Positions 9,261 through 18,511 of a DNA stretch of 41,701 nt are shown one piece after another (position 1 is the first letter of the stretch; each line of letters begins with the position of its first letter). Made by a program: the position numbers and the translations under genes. Where the stretch lies: NCBI GenBank assembly GCA_030065195.1, contig JASJDE010000016.1, forward strand, positions 1 through 41,701. The letters run 5' to 3'. The notes beneath the pieces were generated by a model. The model made no database searches. It saw only the letters and a program-made list of their open reading frames with translations, and had not been told where the DNA came from. The DNA is from Erythrobacter sp. Its GTDB lineage: Bacteria > Pseudomonadota > Alphaproteobacteria > Sphingomonadales > Sphingomonadaceae.

Positions 9261-10795
9261 GCCGCTTTCCCGCTTGCAAGGCTCGACCCGGATTCCCGTG
9301 AGCGCGCCGATTGGGCCGCGATGAGCTGATCGATCTCGCGAGCCGGAAGAGCCTTGTAGAACAGCCATCCCTGGATCTGGTCGCAGCCGGCGGTGCGGAC
9401 CATGTGGGCCTGTTCGTCGGTTTCGACGCCTTCGGCGGTTACGCCCATGTTCAGCGCGCGAGCCATCGCAATGCTCGACAGCATCATTGCACGGCTCCCG
9501 TCGTCTTCGCCCGCCAATTCCACCAGGCTGCGATCGAGCTTCAATTTCTCGAACCGGAATTGCCGCAGGAATCCGATCGAAGCGTATCCCGTGCCGAAAT
9601 CGTCCAACGCGATATTGACGCCGAAACCGCGGATCAAATCGAGCGTGCGCTCAGCCACGACTGGGTCGAGCACCAAGCATGTTTCCGTGATTTCCAATTC
9701 CAAACGGTCCGGCGGGAATCCGGTTTCTTCGAGAACTTCGCCCAGCTGGATCGGGAATTCGGGATTACGCAATTGCGCCGCGGAGATGTTGACCGAGAGG
9801 GTGATGTCCTTCCAGCGCAGGGCATCGGATACGGCCTGCTTCAAAACCCATAGGCCGATCGCATTGATCAGGCCCGATTCCTCGGCGACGGGGACAAACA
9901 CATTGGGGCCGATCGCGCGTCCATCTGCGCGGTTCCATCTGAGCAGGGATTCGACCGCAACGATACGACCGGTCGTCGCGTTAACGAGGGGCTGGAAAGC
10001 GAGTTCGAATTCTCCGGCAGCAAGACCGACGCGCATCTCGTCGTCGATTTCGCGCAGGGCTTCGCGGCGCTGATCGAAGGTTTCGTTGAACCACGTGCAC
10101 CGCATTTTCCCGCCGCGCTTCGAGGCGTACATGGCAACGTCGCTGCGGCGGAGCATTTCGCTCGAGGGCAGACGGCCATCCGCAGTACTGCGCGCCAGCC
10201 CGATGCTCGCACCCACCGCGATCTGGCGATTTCCGACCTGGACGGGGAAGGCCAGTTTCTCGAGCAGGGAACGGCAAATCCCTTCGAGAATCGTGCCGGC
10301 AACCGGCCCGCTCATCACCGCTGCGAATTCGTCACCACCCAGGCGGTAACACCGCGCTTCCTCGCCGCAAGATTCCCTGAGCAGCTCGGCGCATTGCTGG
10401 ATAAGCTGGTCGCCGACGGCGTGGCCATAGTGGTCGTTGACCTGCTTGAAGCTGTCGAGATCGACCAAGGCGATGGCCACTTCGTGATTCCCGGCGGAGA
10501 ACCGTTCGACATCGGCATGCAGTGCGTGACGATTGGGGAGCTGGCTCAAACTATCGGTGCGGCTTTTCGATTCCAGTTCGCGAACGCTGGCAAACCCGGT
10601 GCGAGCCAACAGGAACAGGGTAGCGGCATAGACGAGCGCGCCCGCTATGAGCAGCGGTGCCACGGACACGACCTGAATCTGATCGCTGGCGATCACTGCG
10701 ATGAGGATGAGTGCAAAAACAAGCGAAAGCACGGCCAGAGGGACGGCAACAAGGCCGTTAGGCGTCAGCCGCCATGGCTTACTCAATTCTGGCAC
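9257..10795 (-). CDS. Membrane GGDEF-EAL protein (c-di-GMP cyclase/phosphodiesterase)
   Basis: A bifunctional-type c-di-GMP turnover protein of about 512 residues. Two membrane helices (about 16-36 and 46-66) are followed directly by a GGDEF domain with an intact GGDEF signature (154-158) and no RxxD inhibitory site five residues before it. The EAL domain has ESL in place of EAL, but its expected catalytic positions are present: [25 protein letters not shown] and TAEGVET. Both activities are therefore possible. No ATG is available; the start is GTG 10795 (preceded by GGGGA) or TTG 10798. The stop overlaps the mcp2 start (ATGA), so synthesis is probably coupled to that receptor. It follows cheR by a 120-bp gap. 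Confidence 0.92.
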   Translation of the reverse strand: MPELSKPWRLTPNGLVAVPLAVLSLVFALILIAVIASDQIQVVSVAPLLIAGALVYAATLFLLARTGFASVRELESKSRTDSLSQLPNRHALHADVERFSAGNHEVAIALVDLDSFKQVNDHYGHAVGDQLIQQCAELLRESCGEEARCYRLGGDEFAAVMSGPVAGTILEGICRSLLEKLAFPVQVGNRQIAVGASIGLARSTADGRLPSSEMLRRSDVAMYASKRGGKMRCTWFNETFDQRREALREIDDEMRVGLAAGEFELAFQPLVNATTGRIVAVESLLRWNRADGRAIGPNVFVPVAEESGLINAIGLWVLKQAVSDALRWKDITLSVNISAAQLRNPEFPIQLGEVLEETGFPPDRLELEITETCLVLDPVVAERTLDLIRGFGVNIALDDFGTGYASIGFLRQFRFEKLKLDRSLVELAGEDDGSRAMMLSSIAMARALNMGVTAEGVETDEQAHMVRTAGCDQIQGWLFYKALPAREIDQLIAAQSARSRESGSSLASGKAA

Positions 10796-10891
10796 CAAGT
10801 GTCCCCAGGATAGCGCCCCACAGCGCGGTTGCGACCCGCCGCTGTTGTTAAGGATGGCGGACTAAAGAAGCGTAAAGGAAACCCATCGCAA

Positions 10892-10917
10892 AATGCCCTT
10901 CTGCCGCTGTCGGCATT
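10892..10917 (-). terminator. Weak hairpin at the end of cheR
   Basis: Read on the minus strand, AATGCC pairs with GGCATT across a 14-base loop and is followed by a short T run (GGCATTTTGCG). The left arm overlaps the cheR stop codon. The stem is short, so this may only attenuate read-through into the GGDEF-EAL gene. Confidence 0.3.
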
Positions 10918-11782
10918 AGCGGCGCGAACCGGCGACCCTTGCGGGCAGCGTGGCAAGTACCGGACCATACAGACTTGCCCGTCCATCCGATGGCGCGAAA
11001 TCGCGCGTTTGTCCGACCACCGTTTCCCCCGCGCCGAGCATGAGGAAACCATCATCTGCAAGAGCGTGGCGTAACCTCGAGAAAGCCTGCTGGCGGGTCG
11101 TCTGAGCGAAATACAGCAGCACGTTGCGGCACAAGATCAGGTCGAACGTCTGCCGCGTCGGCGGTTCGTCAAGGACGTTGTGCTGACGAAACCGGGCGAA
11201 CGAACGTGTCTTCTCGCGAATCTGCCACCCGCGACCGGTTTCGTCGAAGTGCTTGAGCATCTGGGCAACACCGAGACCGCGTTGCACTTCGAACTGGCTG
11301 TACAGACCGCCTCGCGCCGCTTCTATCGCACCGTGCGAAACGTCCGTTCCCAGGATGTCGATGCTCCAGCCGTCCCAGCGTTCCGACTGCTCGGCGAAAA
11401 TCATGGCCAGTGAATAGACTTCCTGTCCTGTAGAGCATCCGGCGCACCAGATGGACAAGCGGCGCGAATGGCCGCGCCGGCGAGCCAGTTCCGGAAGGAC
11501 ATCTTCGGGCAACTGGTCGAAAGTCGGCTTGTCGCGAAAGAAGTATGTTTCGTTGTTCAGCAGTGCTTCGACGACCTCGTCGGACAATTTGCGGTCCTGG
11601 GCGGGGCTTTCCGGTTGGGCCAGCATGCAAACCAATTGATCGACGTTGCTGATCCCGTGTTCCCGAAAGACGCAGGCGAGGGCGCTACCGATGCGCCATC
11701 TCCTGCTTTCGGTAAGGTGCTGCCCGGTCCGGGCGGCAAGCAGGTCGGCGATTATCTGGTGGGAGGCTTGGCTAACTTCCAC
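10916..11782 (-). CDS. cheR: CheR chemoreceptor methyltransferase
   Basis: S-adenosylmethionine-dependent glutamate O-methyltransferase that adapts the chemoreceptors. The N-terminal helical domain (ASHQIIADLLAARTGQ) and the C-terminal Rossmann domain are present, with the SAM loop WCAGCSTGQEVYSLAM, the acidic GTDVS strand end and LCRNVLLYF. I place the start at GTG 11782, five bases after the cheB stop, giving 288 residues and the usual family N-terminus. An ATG at 11860 would add 26 residues and overlap cheB by 74 bp. Both receptors in the cluster lack a C-terminal CheR docking peptide, so methylation should be tether-independent. Confidence 0.93.
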   Translation of the reverse strand: MEVSQASHQIIADLLAARTGQHLTESRRWRIGSALACVFREHGISNVDQLVCMLAQPESPAQDRKLSDEVVEALLNNETYFFRDKPTFDQLPEDVLPELARRRGHSRRLSIWCAGCSTGQEVYSLAMIFAEQSERWDGWSIDILGTDVSHGAIEAARGGLYSQFEVQRGLGVAQMLKHFDETGRGWQIREKTRSFARFRQHNVLDEPPTRQTFDLILCRNVLLYFAQTTRQQAFSRLRHALADDGFLMLGAGETVVGQTRDFAPSDGRASLYGPVLATLPARVAGSRR

Positions 11783-11786
11783 AGGC

Positions 11787-12920
11787 TCATTTCCGCGCCG
11801 AAACAAGGTTGGAAACACACTCCGACGCCGCTTTGCCAAGTTCGTCGGGAGCGGCGACAAGGCTGGTCAATCCGGCTTTCGCCACAGCACCGGGCATTCC
11901 CCAGACTGCACTGGATTCCACGTCTTGGGCAAAGATCGAGCCGCCTCGATTGACGAGTTCCTGCGCCCCCTCAAGCCCATCGCGGCCCATACCCGACAGG
12001 ATGATTGCCAACGCATGCCCATCGCACGATTGGGCCAGGCTGCTGAGCATCGGGTCGACCGACGGCATGCAGCCGCTCCGAGCGGGCTGGGAGGATGTCT
12101 TGGCTACCAATCGATCTCCAACGCGATGCACGACCATATGGCCGTGCCCCGTAGCGATCAGGATTTCTCCGGGTCGGATTGCGGTTCCATCCTCGGCAAT
12201 GTGGGTGTTCCGTCCGCTTGTCGTTTCAATCTGACGGGCAAAGACCGGGATAAACGACGAGGGAAGGTGTTGCGTTATCAGGATTGGAAGGTCGAACTCT
12301 TCGGGCAAGGCTCGCAACAGAAGATTCAGGGCATGAATTCCGCCGGTCGAAGCGCCAATGGCGAGCACCTCGGGCTTCTTGGCTTCGCCACTGGGTTGCG
12401 TGATCTGGGAGCGTGACGGAGGCGCAGCATCCCGTGTTTCCGGTTCTCGACCTCCGAGCGCTCGAATCTTGCCGAGCAGTTGGCTGCGATACTCGTTATT
12501 GAAACCGCCGGGGCGAGGCTTCAGCATGGTGTCGGCGGCGCCCATCGACAACGCCGAAACAGTGTGTTCAGCGCCGTCGGCGGTTAACGAGGACACAACG
12601 AGCACTTCGCTGTCCTTTGCCGTTTCCAATAGACTCGGCAGAGCTTCCAGTCCGCCCATCCCGGGCATTTCAAGGTCGAGCAGGATTACGTCGACAGGCA
12701 GAGTTCGGAGCTGTGCTATCGCCCGCTCGGCGCTGCTGGCGGTCCCGACCACCTGCATGTCCGGATCGCTTTCGACCATGCGTTTGAAGATCGTCCGCAC
12801 CGTGAGCGAATCGTCTACGACCATGATGCGAATCTTGTTCGCGGCCTTTTCGCGATCGGCCTGTCGAGCTGCGGGATTTTCTGTTCGCAGCCTTTGTGTC
12901 GAGGCTGTCGGAGCGTTCAC
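11787..12920 (-). CDS. cheB: CheB receiver-methylesterase/glutamine deamidase
   Basis: A 377-residue response regulator that removes receptor methyl groups. The receiver domain spans about 30-150 with phospho-acceptor D82 (LLDLEMPGMGG). The esterase domain spans about 185-375 with the serine in GASTGG (S191), H218 (TQHLP) and D314 (MGRDG), a complete triad. It begins at GTG 12920, whose GTGA overlaps the cheY stop, suggesting coupled translation; no better ATG exists. A linker of about 30 residues separates the domains. It balances CheR directly downstream. Confidence 0.95.
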   Translation of the reverse strand: MNAPTASTQRLRTENPAARQADREKAANKIRIMVVDDSLTVRTIFKRMVESDPDMQVVGTASSAERAIAQLRTLPVDVILLDLEMPGMGGLEALPSLLETAKDSEVLVVSSLTADGAEHTVSALSMGAADTMLKPRPGGFNNEYRSQLLGKIRALGGREPETRDAAPPSRSQITQPSGEAKKPEVLAIGASTGGIHALNLLLRALPEEFDLPILITQHLPSSFIPVFARQIETTSGRNTHIAEDGTAIRPGEILIATGHGHMVVHRVGDRLVAKTSSQPARSGCMPSVDPMLSSLAQSCDGHALAIILSGMGRDGLEGAQELVNRGGSIFAQDVESSAVWGMPGAVAKAGLTSLVAAPDELGKAASECVSNLVSARK

Positions 12921-13282
12921 GCGAAGCCGACCAGCTGCAATTTGATTTGCAGCGTTTCATGGTCGAAGGGCTTCATCACATATTCGTCTGCGCCCGCTTC
13001 GATAGCTTCCCGGATGTGTGCGACATCGTTTTCGGTGGTACAGAAGACGACTTTGGGCGCATCGCCGCCGGGACGTTGTCGCAATTGGACGAGAAACTCG
13101 ATCCCGGACATGACGGGCATATTCCAGTCCAGCAGGATGACGCTAGGCATGGACCGATCGCACAGTTCGAGGCCAACCTTGCCGTTTTCGGCCTCTTCGA
13201 CCGAGAACCCCAATGTCTCGAGGATATGCCGCGAGACTTTGCGGATGACACGGGAATCGTCGACGATCAGGCAAGATTTCAT
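12917..13282 (-). CDS. cheY: CheY-like single-domain response regulator
   Basis: A 121-residue stand-alone receiver. Acidic pair D8/D9, phospho-acceptor D52 (LLDWNMPVMSG), switch threonine in CTTE (82-83) and K104 (KPF) are all present. The ATG at 13282 has a GAGG site eight bases upstream. It is the probable diffusible output of CheA; its target (flagellar switch or another effector) cannot be told from this window because no motor genes are visible. Its stop overlaps the cheB start. Confidence 0.93.
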   Translation of the reverse strand: MKSCLIVDDSRVIRKVSRHILETLGFSVEEAENGKVGLELCDRSMPSVILLDWNMPVMSGIEFLVQLRQRPGGDAPKVVFCTTENDVAHIREAIEAGADEYVMKPFDHETLQIKLQLVGFA

Positions 13283-13336
13283 AGCGACCTCGTTGGGAGT
13301 TTTGCCGCACGCTAGCTGGCAGGCGTATATTTTGGA

Positions 13337-13783
13337 TTAAGCGGCTTCTTCGATGGTACCCGCTTCAGGACCCGCAATCAGCGTTTCGAGATCGAACAGC
13401 AATGCCGGGCCAAGCGTAGTTTCGATCATCCCGGTTGCGACCCTAGACCATTCCGGTCCAAAGCCGCCCGTGACCTGCTGTGGGTCCGTCACGCTGGTCG
13501 CGATATCGTCAATCGCATCGACGACGAGTGCGTAGGCATCCCCGCAGATATTCACCACCGCTGCCCTTGCGTCGGTCGACCAACCGCCCGGCTCGAAGCC
13601 CAGTGCAGTGCGGCAGTCGATTACTGTAAGCGCCTGGCTTCGCAATGCAGTGATCCCGGAGATGAATCCCGGCGCCCGCGGTACAGGAGTGATTGTCCCC
13701 AACTCGATGATCGAACTGACATCATGCGCATGGAAAGCGCACTGTCTCCCGGAGATCCGAACCATGACCATCAGATCGTTCAC
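13337..13783 (-). CDS. cheW: CheW coupling protein
   Basis: A 148-residue CheW-fold scaffold that links receptors to CheA. The order of strands is typical: CAFHAHDVSSIIELGTITPV, GFISGITALRSQALTVIDCR, and a C-terminal half with AYALVVDAIDDI. The start is GTG 13783, whose GTGA overlaps the cheA stop; an in-frame ATG four codons later is an alternative. A 54-bp gap separates it from cheY. Its immediate coupling to cheA suggests balanced dosage of array components. Confidence 0.93.
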   Translation of the reverse strand: MNDLMVMVRISGRQCAFHAHDVSSIIELGTITPVPRAPGFISGITALRSQALTVIDCRTALGFEPGGWSTDARAAVVNICGDAYALVVDAIDDIATSVTDPQQVTGGFGPEWSRVATGMIETTLGPALLFDLETLIAGPEAGTIEEAA

Positions 13784-16149
13784 GCGCGCTTCCTTTCGCT
13801 TTCTTGACGCAAGGCGGCGAGCAATCCCTCGCGGTCATATCGGTAAATGGAACCGTCTTCGGCTCCGGAATTGGGCTGGCTGCGCAGCCGGATCACGCTC
13901 TCGACCTTGCCTGTGTCGACCGTCGGCGAGGCGTCCTCGTCGATGACAATCTCGAGCCCCTCTCCATTGGCGGTACCCACAATTGCATCGTAGCCCGCCG
14001 ATTCGACCAAGGGGGCCAGAATTGTGCGTGCCCATTCATCGTCGGGTAGATAGCAAACCGGCCTATCCGCCGACTTCGGCGTTTCGGCATAAAGTGCGAA
14101 CAGTTGATGCCCGTCCAAGAGGGTTACAGTGCGCCCCCCGACAAGAGTGATCCCTTCAATCAGGGGATCGTCAGCGACGGGGTTCAATTCCTCGGTCAGG
14201 TCAACCGCATCCCGGATCTCGCGCACCGCATACAACAACTCGCTTGTACCGTCGGACAGCCGCAGAGTGCGCACCCGCCCTGCTGGAGGTCCGCTATCCG
14301 GCAAACCGATCAATGGGAGAATGGCGCCATCGACGACAGCGCGCGCCGTTCCGGATGCGATTTCGATTGAATCGGAATGGATCGTCTCGATCCTCCGGAC
14401 CTGATCCAAACGAATTGCGCTCCGGCGGTTTTCGAAATCGAGGAACAACATAGCGCACTCGACTTTCTCGTCGACGTTCTTTGCGACTTCGTCGCCTGTG
14501 CGCTTGATCGCGGATCGGGTTTCGGAAACCAGCCCCTGATTCTGCGCGATAAGCGGAATATCGAGAACCAGTATCGGCCGACCATCCTCAAGCAGTGTCG
14601 AACCGCCGTACAGTTCGGTCGCCATGATACTGCGGGGGAGCGGTTTCACGACGAGATCGCAGATCGTATCGATGCTGTCGACGGCCAGCGCAAACAGGTC
14701 GCCGCTTGCGAGGCGCAGCAATACGAGTGTGGCATTCGCTTCGTCCGCACAGGGATCGAGGCCGAGGATGTCCGCAAGCGAGATGCACGGCGTCCGTCGA
14801 TCGCGGAATGTGACCAGCGCCATGCCGCCGACATGCGTGTATTCGATTGTCTCGGTTCCGAGATGGACGATTTCCTCGACATAGCTTTGAGGGACGGCAA
14901 AGCGCTGCTGGCCGACGGTGACGGTTACGCCGGGAATGATCGAGAGGGTGAGGGGGATCTGCAGGTAAAACAGGGTGCCCATCGCGGGTGTGCTGCTGAC
15001 CTTGATTGCGCCACCGACTTTTTCGAGGTTCGCCCTCACGACGTCGAGGCCCACTCCGCGCCCGGAAACGTTGCTGACCGTGTCGGCCGTCGAAAGGCCC
15101 GGTTCGAAGATGAGATCGAGGAGCTCGGTCCGATCCATCCTTTCGGACTGTTGCGGTGTGATCACCTGTTTGGCGATCGCCTTGCTCTTGATCCTCTCTT
15201 CGTCGAGACCGCGACCGTCATCGCTGATAACGATGGAAATCTTGTTGCCCGATTGGCGAGCGGCAATCGAGATCGTTCCGGTTTCGGGCTTTCCCGCGAC
15301 AAGCCTTTCCCGCGGGGATTCGATGCCGTGATCGATTGCGTTGCGAATGATGTGGGTGAGCGGATCCCTGACGGACTCGATCATCTCGCGATCCAGCTCG
15401 ACGTCGCCGCCTTCGAAGTCGACCGCAACACGTTTGTCGAGTTCCGCCGATAGGTCCCGAACCAGCCGGGGCAATGCGGAAAACACGGTTTCGATTCGCT
15501 GCATCCGCATGCGCGTAACGGCATCGCGAACGTCGGAAAGAATGGTAGTAAGCCGCTCGAACGGCCCATCGATCGTGGGCTGCGCGCCGGCCTGGCTCAG
15601 ACGATGCGCAAGATCGTTGCGCGCCAAGACCATGTCGGAAACGCCGCTCATGACTCGGTCCAGCAATTCCACAGGAAGCCGGATCGATCGTTGGGTCGAA
15701 GCCGAGATATCCGATTTCCTCGCATTCGGTTCTTCGTTTGGGCAGGGATCGGAAGCATCGCCGGAATCGATGAACGCCGCGTCTTCACCGGCCAGTGCGG
15801 CGATCAGGACATCATCGCCGTCGTCCGGGAATTCCTCCCCCGCTTCGATTGCGTCGATTATTTCGACGATCCGATCGATGATGGCTAGCACCGCCGAGAC
15901 CAATGGACTATCGGCGTCTCGACGGCCGGCCCGGACATCGGCAAGCGCATCTTCGGCGGCGTGGCTGAGTGCCGCAAGCCGCGGGAAATCGAAGAAGCCA
16001 CAATTGCCTTTGACGGTGTGTACGAAACGGAAGATCGTATCGAGCCGCGCGCGGTCTGCCGGATCGGCTTCCCAGGCGATGATTTCGCCCTCGCTGGCCG
16101 CCAGCATCTCCCGTGTTTCTGCGACGAATTCCGCCAGCAGTTCATCCAT
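13780..16149 (-). CDS. cheA: CheA chemotaxis histidine kinase
   Basis: A 789-residue kinase and first gene of the cluster. An HPt domain with phospho-acceptor H44 (FVHTVKGNCGFFDF) is followed by an acidic linker with no recognisable CheY-binding P2 domain. The dimerisation helices start near LPVELLDRVM, then an HATPase domain shows the N box NAIDHGIESP, the G1 box DDGRGLD and the G2 box GRGVGLDVV. Two CheW-like domains follow in series, and the last 100 or so residues (PVCYLPDDEWARTILAPLVE) look like a degenerate receiver fold. The total is longer than the classical CheA of about 650 residues because of this tail. It lies 60 bp from the MATE gene on the same strand. Confidence 0.94.
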   Translation of the reverse strand: MDELLAEFVAETREMLAASEGEIIAWEADPADRARLDTIFRFVHTVKGNCGFFDFPRLAALSHAAEDALADVRAGRRDADSPLVSAVLAIIDRIVEIIDAIEAGEEFPDDGDDVLIAALAGEDAAFIDSGDASDPCPNEEPNARKSDISASTQRSIRLPVELLDRVMSGVSDMVLARNDLAHRLSQAGAQPTIDGPFERLTTILSDVRDAVTRMRMQRIETVFSALPRLVRDLSAELDKRVAVDFEGGDVELDREMIESVRDPLTHIIRNAIDHGIESPRERLVAGKPETGTISIAARQSGNKISIVISDDGRGLDEERIKSKAIAKQVITPQQSERMDRTELLDLIFEPGLSTADTVSNVSGRGVGLDVVRANLEKVGGAIKVSSTPAMGTLFYLQIPLTLSIIPGVTVTVGQQRFAVPQSYVEEIVHLGTETIEYTHVGGMALVTFRDRRTPCISLADILGLDPCADEANATLVLLRLASGDLFALAVDSIDTICDLVVKPLPRSIMATELYGGSTLLEDGRPILVLDIPLIAQNQGLVSETRSAIKRTGDEVAKNVDEKVECAMLFLDFENRRSAIRLDQVRRIETIHSDSIEIASGTARAVVDGAILPLIGLPDSGPPAGRVRTLRLSDGTSELLYAVREIRDAVDLTEELNPVADDPLIEGITLVGGRTVTLLDGHQLFALYAETPKSADRPVCYLPDDEWARTILAPLVESAGYDAIVGTANGEGLEIVIDEDASPTVDTGKVESVIRLRSQPNSGAEDGSIYRYDREGLLAALRQESERKRA

Positions 16150-16209
16150 CTCGCACGCGCCCCTTGTTCGTAGCAGGGCCCTCTATGCGGGAGGATGGTT
16201 AATGAAGCT

Positions 16210-17577
16210 CTACTGCACGGTCTGCGCTGTGGCCCGCGAAACGAGGACGTGGCGGACCAGCAGGAACCCGGTTACCGCGCCGAACAGGTTGGCGGCGAGT
16301 TCCGCAGCGTAGACCGCCGAGCTGCCCCAACTTGCGTGCAGTAACCACGCGAATGGGAGCATCACCGCGAAAACCCGCAGGACCGACTGCGCAAGCGCGT
16401 AGCTTGCCCGATCGACCGCGTTGAGGATTCCATTGGCGACGATCAGCAATCCGAACCCGGCATAGCCCCAAGCGGCGATATTCAGGTAGAGCTTGAACTC
16501 GGCGATTACGGCCGGGTCTTCGGTGAAAAAGTCGGCGAACCATTCGCCGGCGGCGACCATCGCGATGGCAATGCCGAGGCCCCAAACAATGCAGAACCCT
16601 CCGGCATAGATTGCTGCCTCGCGTGCACGGCCATATTTGCGCGCGCCCCAGTTCTGACCGACAATTGCTCCGATAGAGCCTGAGAGCGCAAGAAGTGGAA
16701 CGACCGCGAAGCTTTGCAACCGACCGGCGGCCCCAAACCCGGCAACGGCCGCGTCGCCTTCCAGCGCGACGACGGCGGTCAAAACCGACAGTCCGATCGG
16801 GTTGATTGCATTGGAAAAGGCGGCGGGGATTCCAACGCGCAGGATTGCGCTTAGCGGTTCGATGAAATGTCCCTTGAACATGAGCGTCGGGTTGATGGGG
16901 AGTTCGCTGGACCGTGCAAAGATAAAGGCCGCCACGACCCCAAAGGCCCAACCAATGATGGTGGCGTAAGCGGCCCCGACGATTCCGTACCCTTCAAAAC
17001 CGAAAGCGCCGGTGATCAGCAGGGGATCCAGTATCCAGTTCGCCACCGCATAGGTGATCGAAACATAGCTGGTCTTGCGAGCTTCACCCTGTCCACGCAG
17101 CACGCCGTTGAAGCCCATGATCGCCAGGATCAGCGGGAAGCCAAGCGCGAAGGGTTCCATGTAGAGCCGGATCAGCGGCATCATGCGCTGGTCGGCGTTC
17201 ATCAGCCGGAACAGGGGTTCGATCGTCAGGTAGAGCACAAGGCCCATGACCACGCCGCTCACGACCGCGAAAACGATGCCAAGATTGGCGCGGCGAGCTG
17301 CCTTGTCCGGGTCTTCTTCTCCCAACGCGCGGGCAACGACCGAGTTGATCCCCACCATCACGCCAACGCCGAGGCTCGAAAGCGCCACCGAGATCGGAAA
17401 GATAAAAGAAATCGCGGCGAGCGCGTCGCGCCCGAGCTGCCCGATGAAATAGGCGTCGACTAGCCCGATCGACATGATCGCGGCCACGCCAATGATCATC
17501 GGCAGCGTTTGGCCGACCAAATGTCCGGGTATGCTCCCGTTGACCAATTTGGCCGTGCTGTTGCCGCTTCCGCTCAT
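16210..17577 (-). CDS. MATE-family multidrug/toxin efflux transporter
   Basis: A 455-residue polytopic inner-membrane protein with about twelve hydrophobic helices in two related halves, matching MATE cation-coupled antiporters. Family-like features include the early segment GQTLPMIIGVAAIMSIGLVDAYFIGQLG and, in the second half, GSIGAIVGQNWGARKYGRA. The substrate cannot be deduced. It is read in the same direction as cheA and is separated from the divergent aldolase gene by 137 bp in which I see no clear promoter. A role in chemosensing is not implied by its position. Confidence 0.9.
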   Translation of the reverse strand: MSGSGNSTAKLVNGSIPGHLVGQTLPMIIGVAAIMSIGLVDAYFIGQLGRDALAAISFIFPISVALSSLGVGVMVGINSVVARALGEEDPDKAARRANLGIVFAVVSGVVMGLVLYLTIEPLFRLMNADQRMMPLIRLYMEPFALGFPLILAIMGFNGVLRGQGEARKTSYVSITYAVANWILDPLLITGAFGFEGYGIVGAAYATIIGWAFGVVAAFIFARSSELPINPTLMFKGHFIEPLSAILRVGIPAAFSNAINPIGLSVLTAVVALEGDAAVAGFGAAGRLQSFAVVPLLALSGSIGAIVGQNWGARKYGRAREAAIYAGGFCIVWGLGIAIAMVAAGEWFADFFTEDPAVIAEFKLYLNIAAWGYAGFGLLIVANGILNAVDRASYALAQSVLRVFAVMLPFAWLLHASWGSSAVYAAELAANLFGAVTGFLLVRHVLVSRATAQTVQ

Positions 17578-17714
17578 CTGTCAGCGCGCCTAGCGACGGT
17601 CCGGCTGATTGGCAAAGTCGTTCGTCTATCGACCAGTTCAGGAATCCTTGTGCACCGCACCTCGATCATGCGATATGCGGGTCAAATCGAGATTCAGGCA
17701 AAAGGGAACACCCG

Positions 17715-18479
17715 ATGGCAACGCAGCTCAAACCGACAATCGAATGCAGCAAGGAAGAATGGCAAGCGCGCCTCGATCTCGCGGCATGCTATCGCATTTT
17801 CGACCATCTCGGTTGGTCGGAGTCGATCTACAACCACATTTCGCTCAAGGTTCCGGGTGAAGAGGACACGTTCCTCATCAACCCGTTCGGGCTGCTCTAC
17901 GACGAAGTGACCGCTTCCAACCTCGTCAAGATCGACGTCGAGGGCAACAATGTCGGCGGGTCGCCTTATATGGTGAACAAGGCTGGCTTCACACAGCACG
18001 CCTACTTTCACAAGCATCTGGGCGAGCGTGCCGATGCCATCTGCCACGTCCACACCACGGCGACGATGGCGGTGTGCAGTCACAAAGACGGGCTGCTGCC
18101 AACGAACTTCTATGCATGCAATTTCCAGGACCAGATGGGCTATCACGACTTCGAAGGTGTCACGGTCCGCCCGGAAGAAGGCGAACGGCTGGTCGAGAAT
18201 CTCGGCGACCACACCATCCTGATGTTACGCAATCATGGTCCCGTTGTGATGGACAAAACCATCCAGGGAATGTTCGTGAAGATGTGGGCGCTGCAGCGCG
18301 CATGCGAGATCCAGGTTGCGACGCTTGGCATGGGCAATCCCAACATCGTACCGCAGGAAGTGGTCGATGTGCACCAACGCGATATCTCGGTCATGTCGAG
18401 CCAGGGTGGTGCAGGCGTGTTCGACTTCGAAGCGTGGAAGCGCAAGGTCGACAAGATCGACGATAGTTGGCGCAGCTGA
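17715..18479 (+). CDS. Class II aldolase/adducin-family protein
   Basis: A 254-residue cytosolic protein of the zinc-dependent class II aldolase fold (fuculose-phosphate aldolase/adducin type). Zinc-site histidines are visible in CHVHTTATMAVCSH and LRNHGPVV, and the substrate-loop region GWSESIYNHISLKVPG is present. The family includes sugar-phosphate aldolases, epimerases and decarboxylases, so the reaction cannot be named. GGGA precedes the ATG. It lies 32 bp before the 2Fe-2S protein gene, probably in one transcript. Confidence 0.88.
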   Translation: MATQLKPTIECSKEEWQARLDLAACYRIFDHLGWSESIYNHISLKVPGEEDTFLINPFGLLYDEVTASNLVKIDVEGNNVGGSPYMVNKAGFTQHAYFHKHLGERADAICHVHTTATMAVCSHKDGLLPTNFYACNFQDQMGYHDFEGVTVRPEEGERLVENLGDHTILMLRNHGPVVMDKTIQGMFVKMWALQRACEIQVATLGMGNPNIVPQEVVDVHQRDISVMSSQGGAGVFDFEAWKRKVDKIDDSWRS

Positions 18480-18511
18480 GCCTGCCCGACACTCGAAGCT
18501 AGGATGCGCTA

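Noticed and set aside
14377..15453. 358-residue open frame antisense to cheA
   Set aside because: Shadow of the CheA kinase domain, whose N, G1 and G2 boxes fix the real frame.
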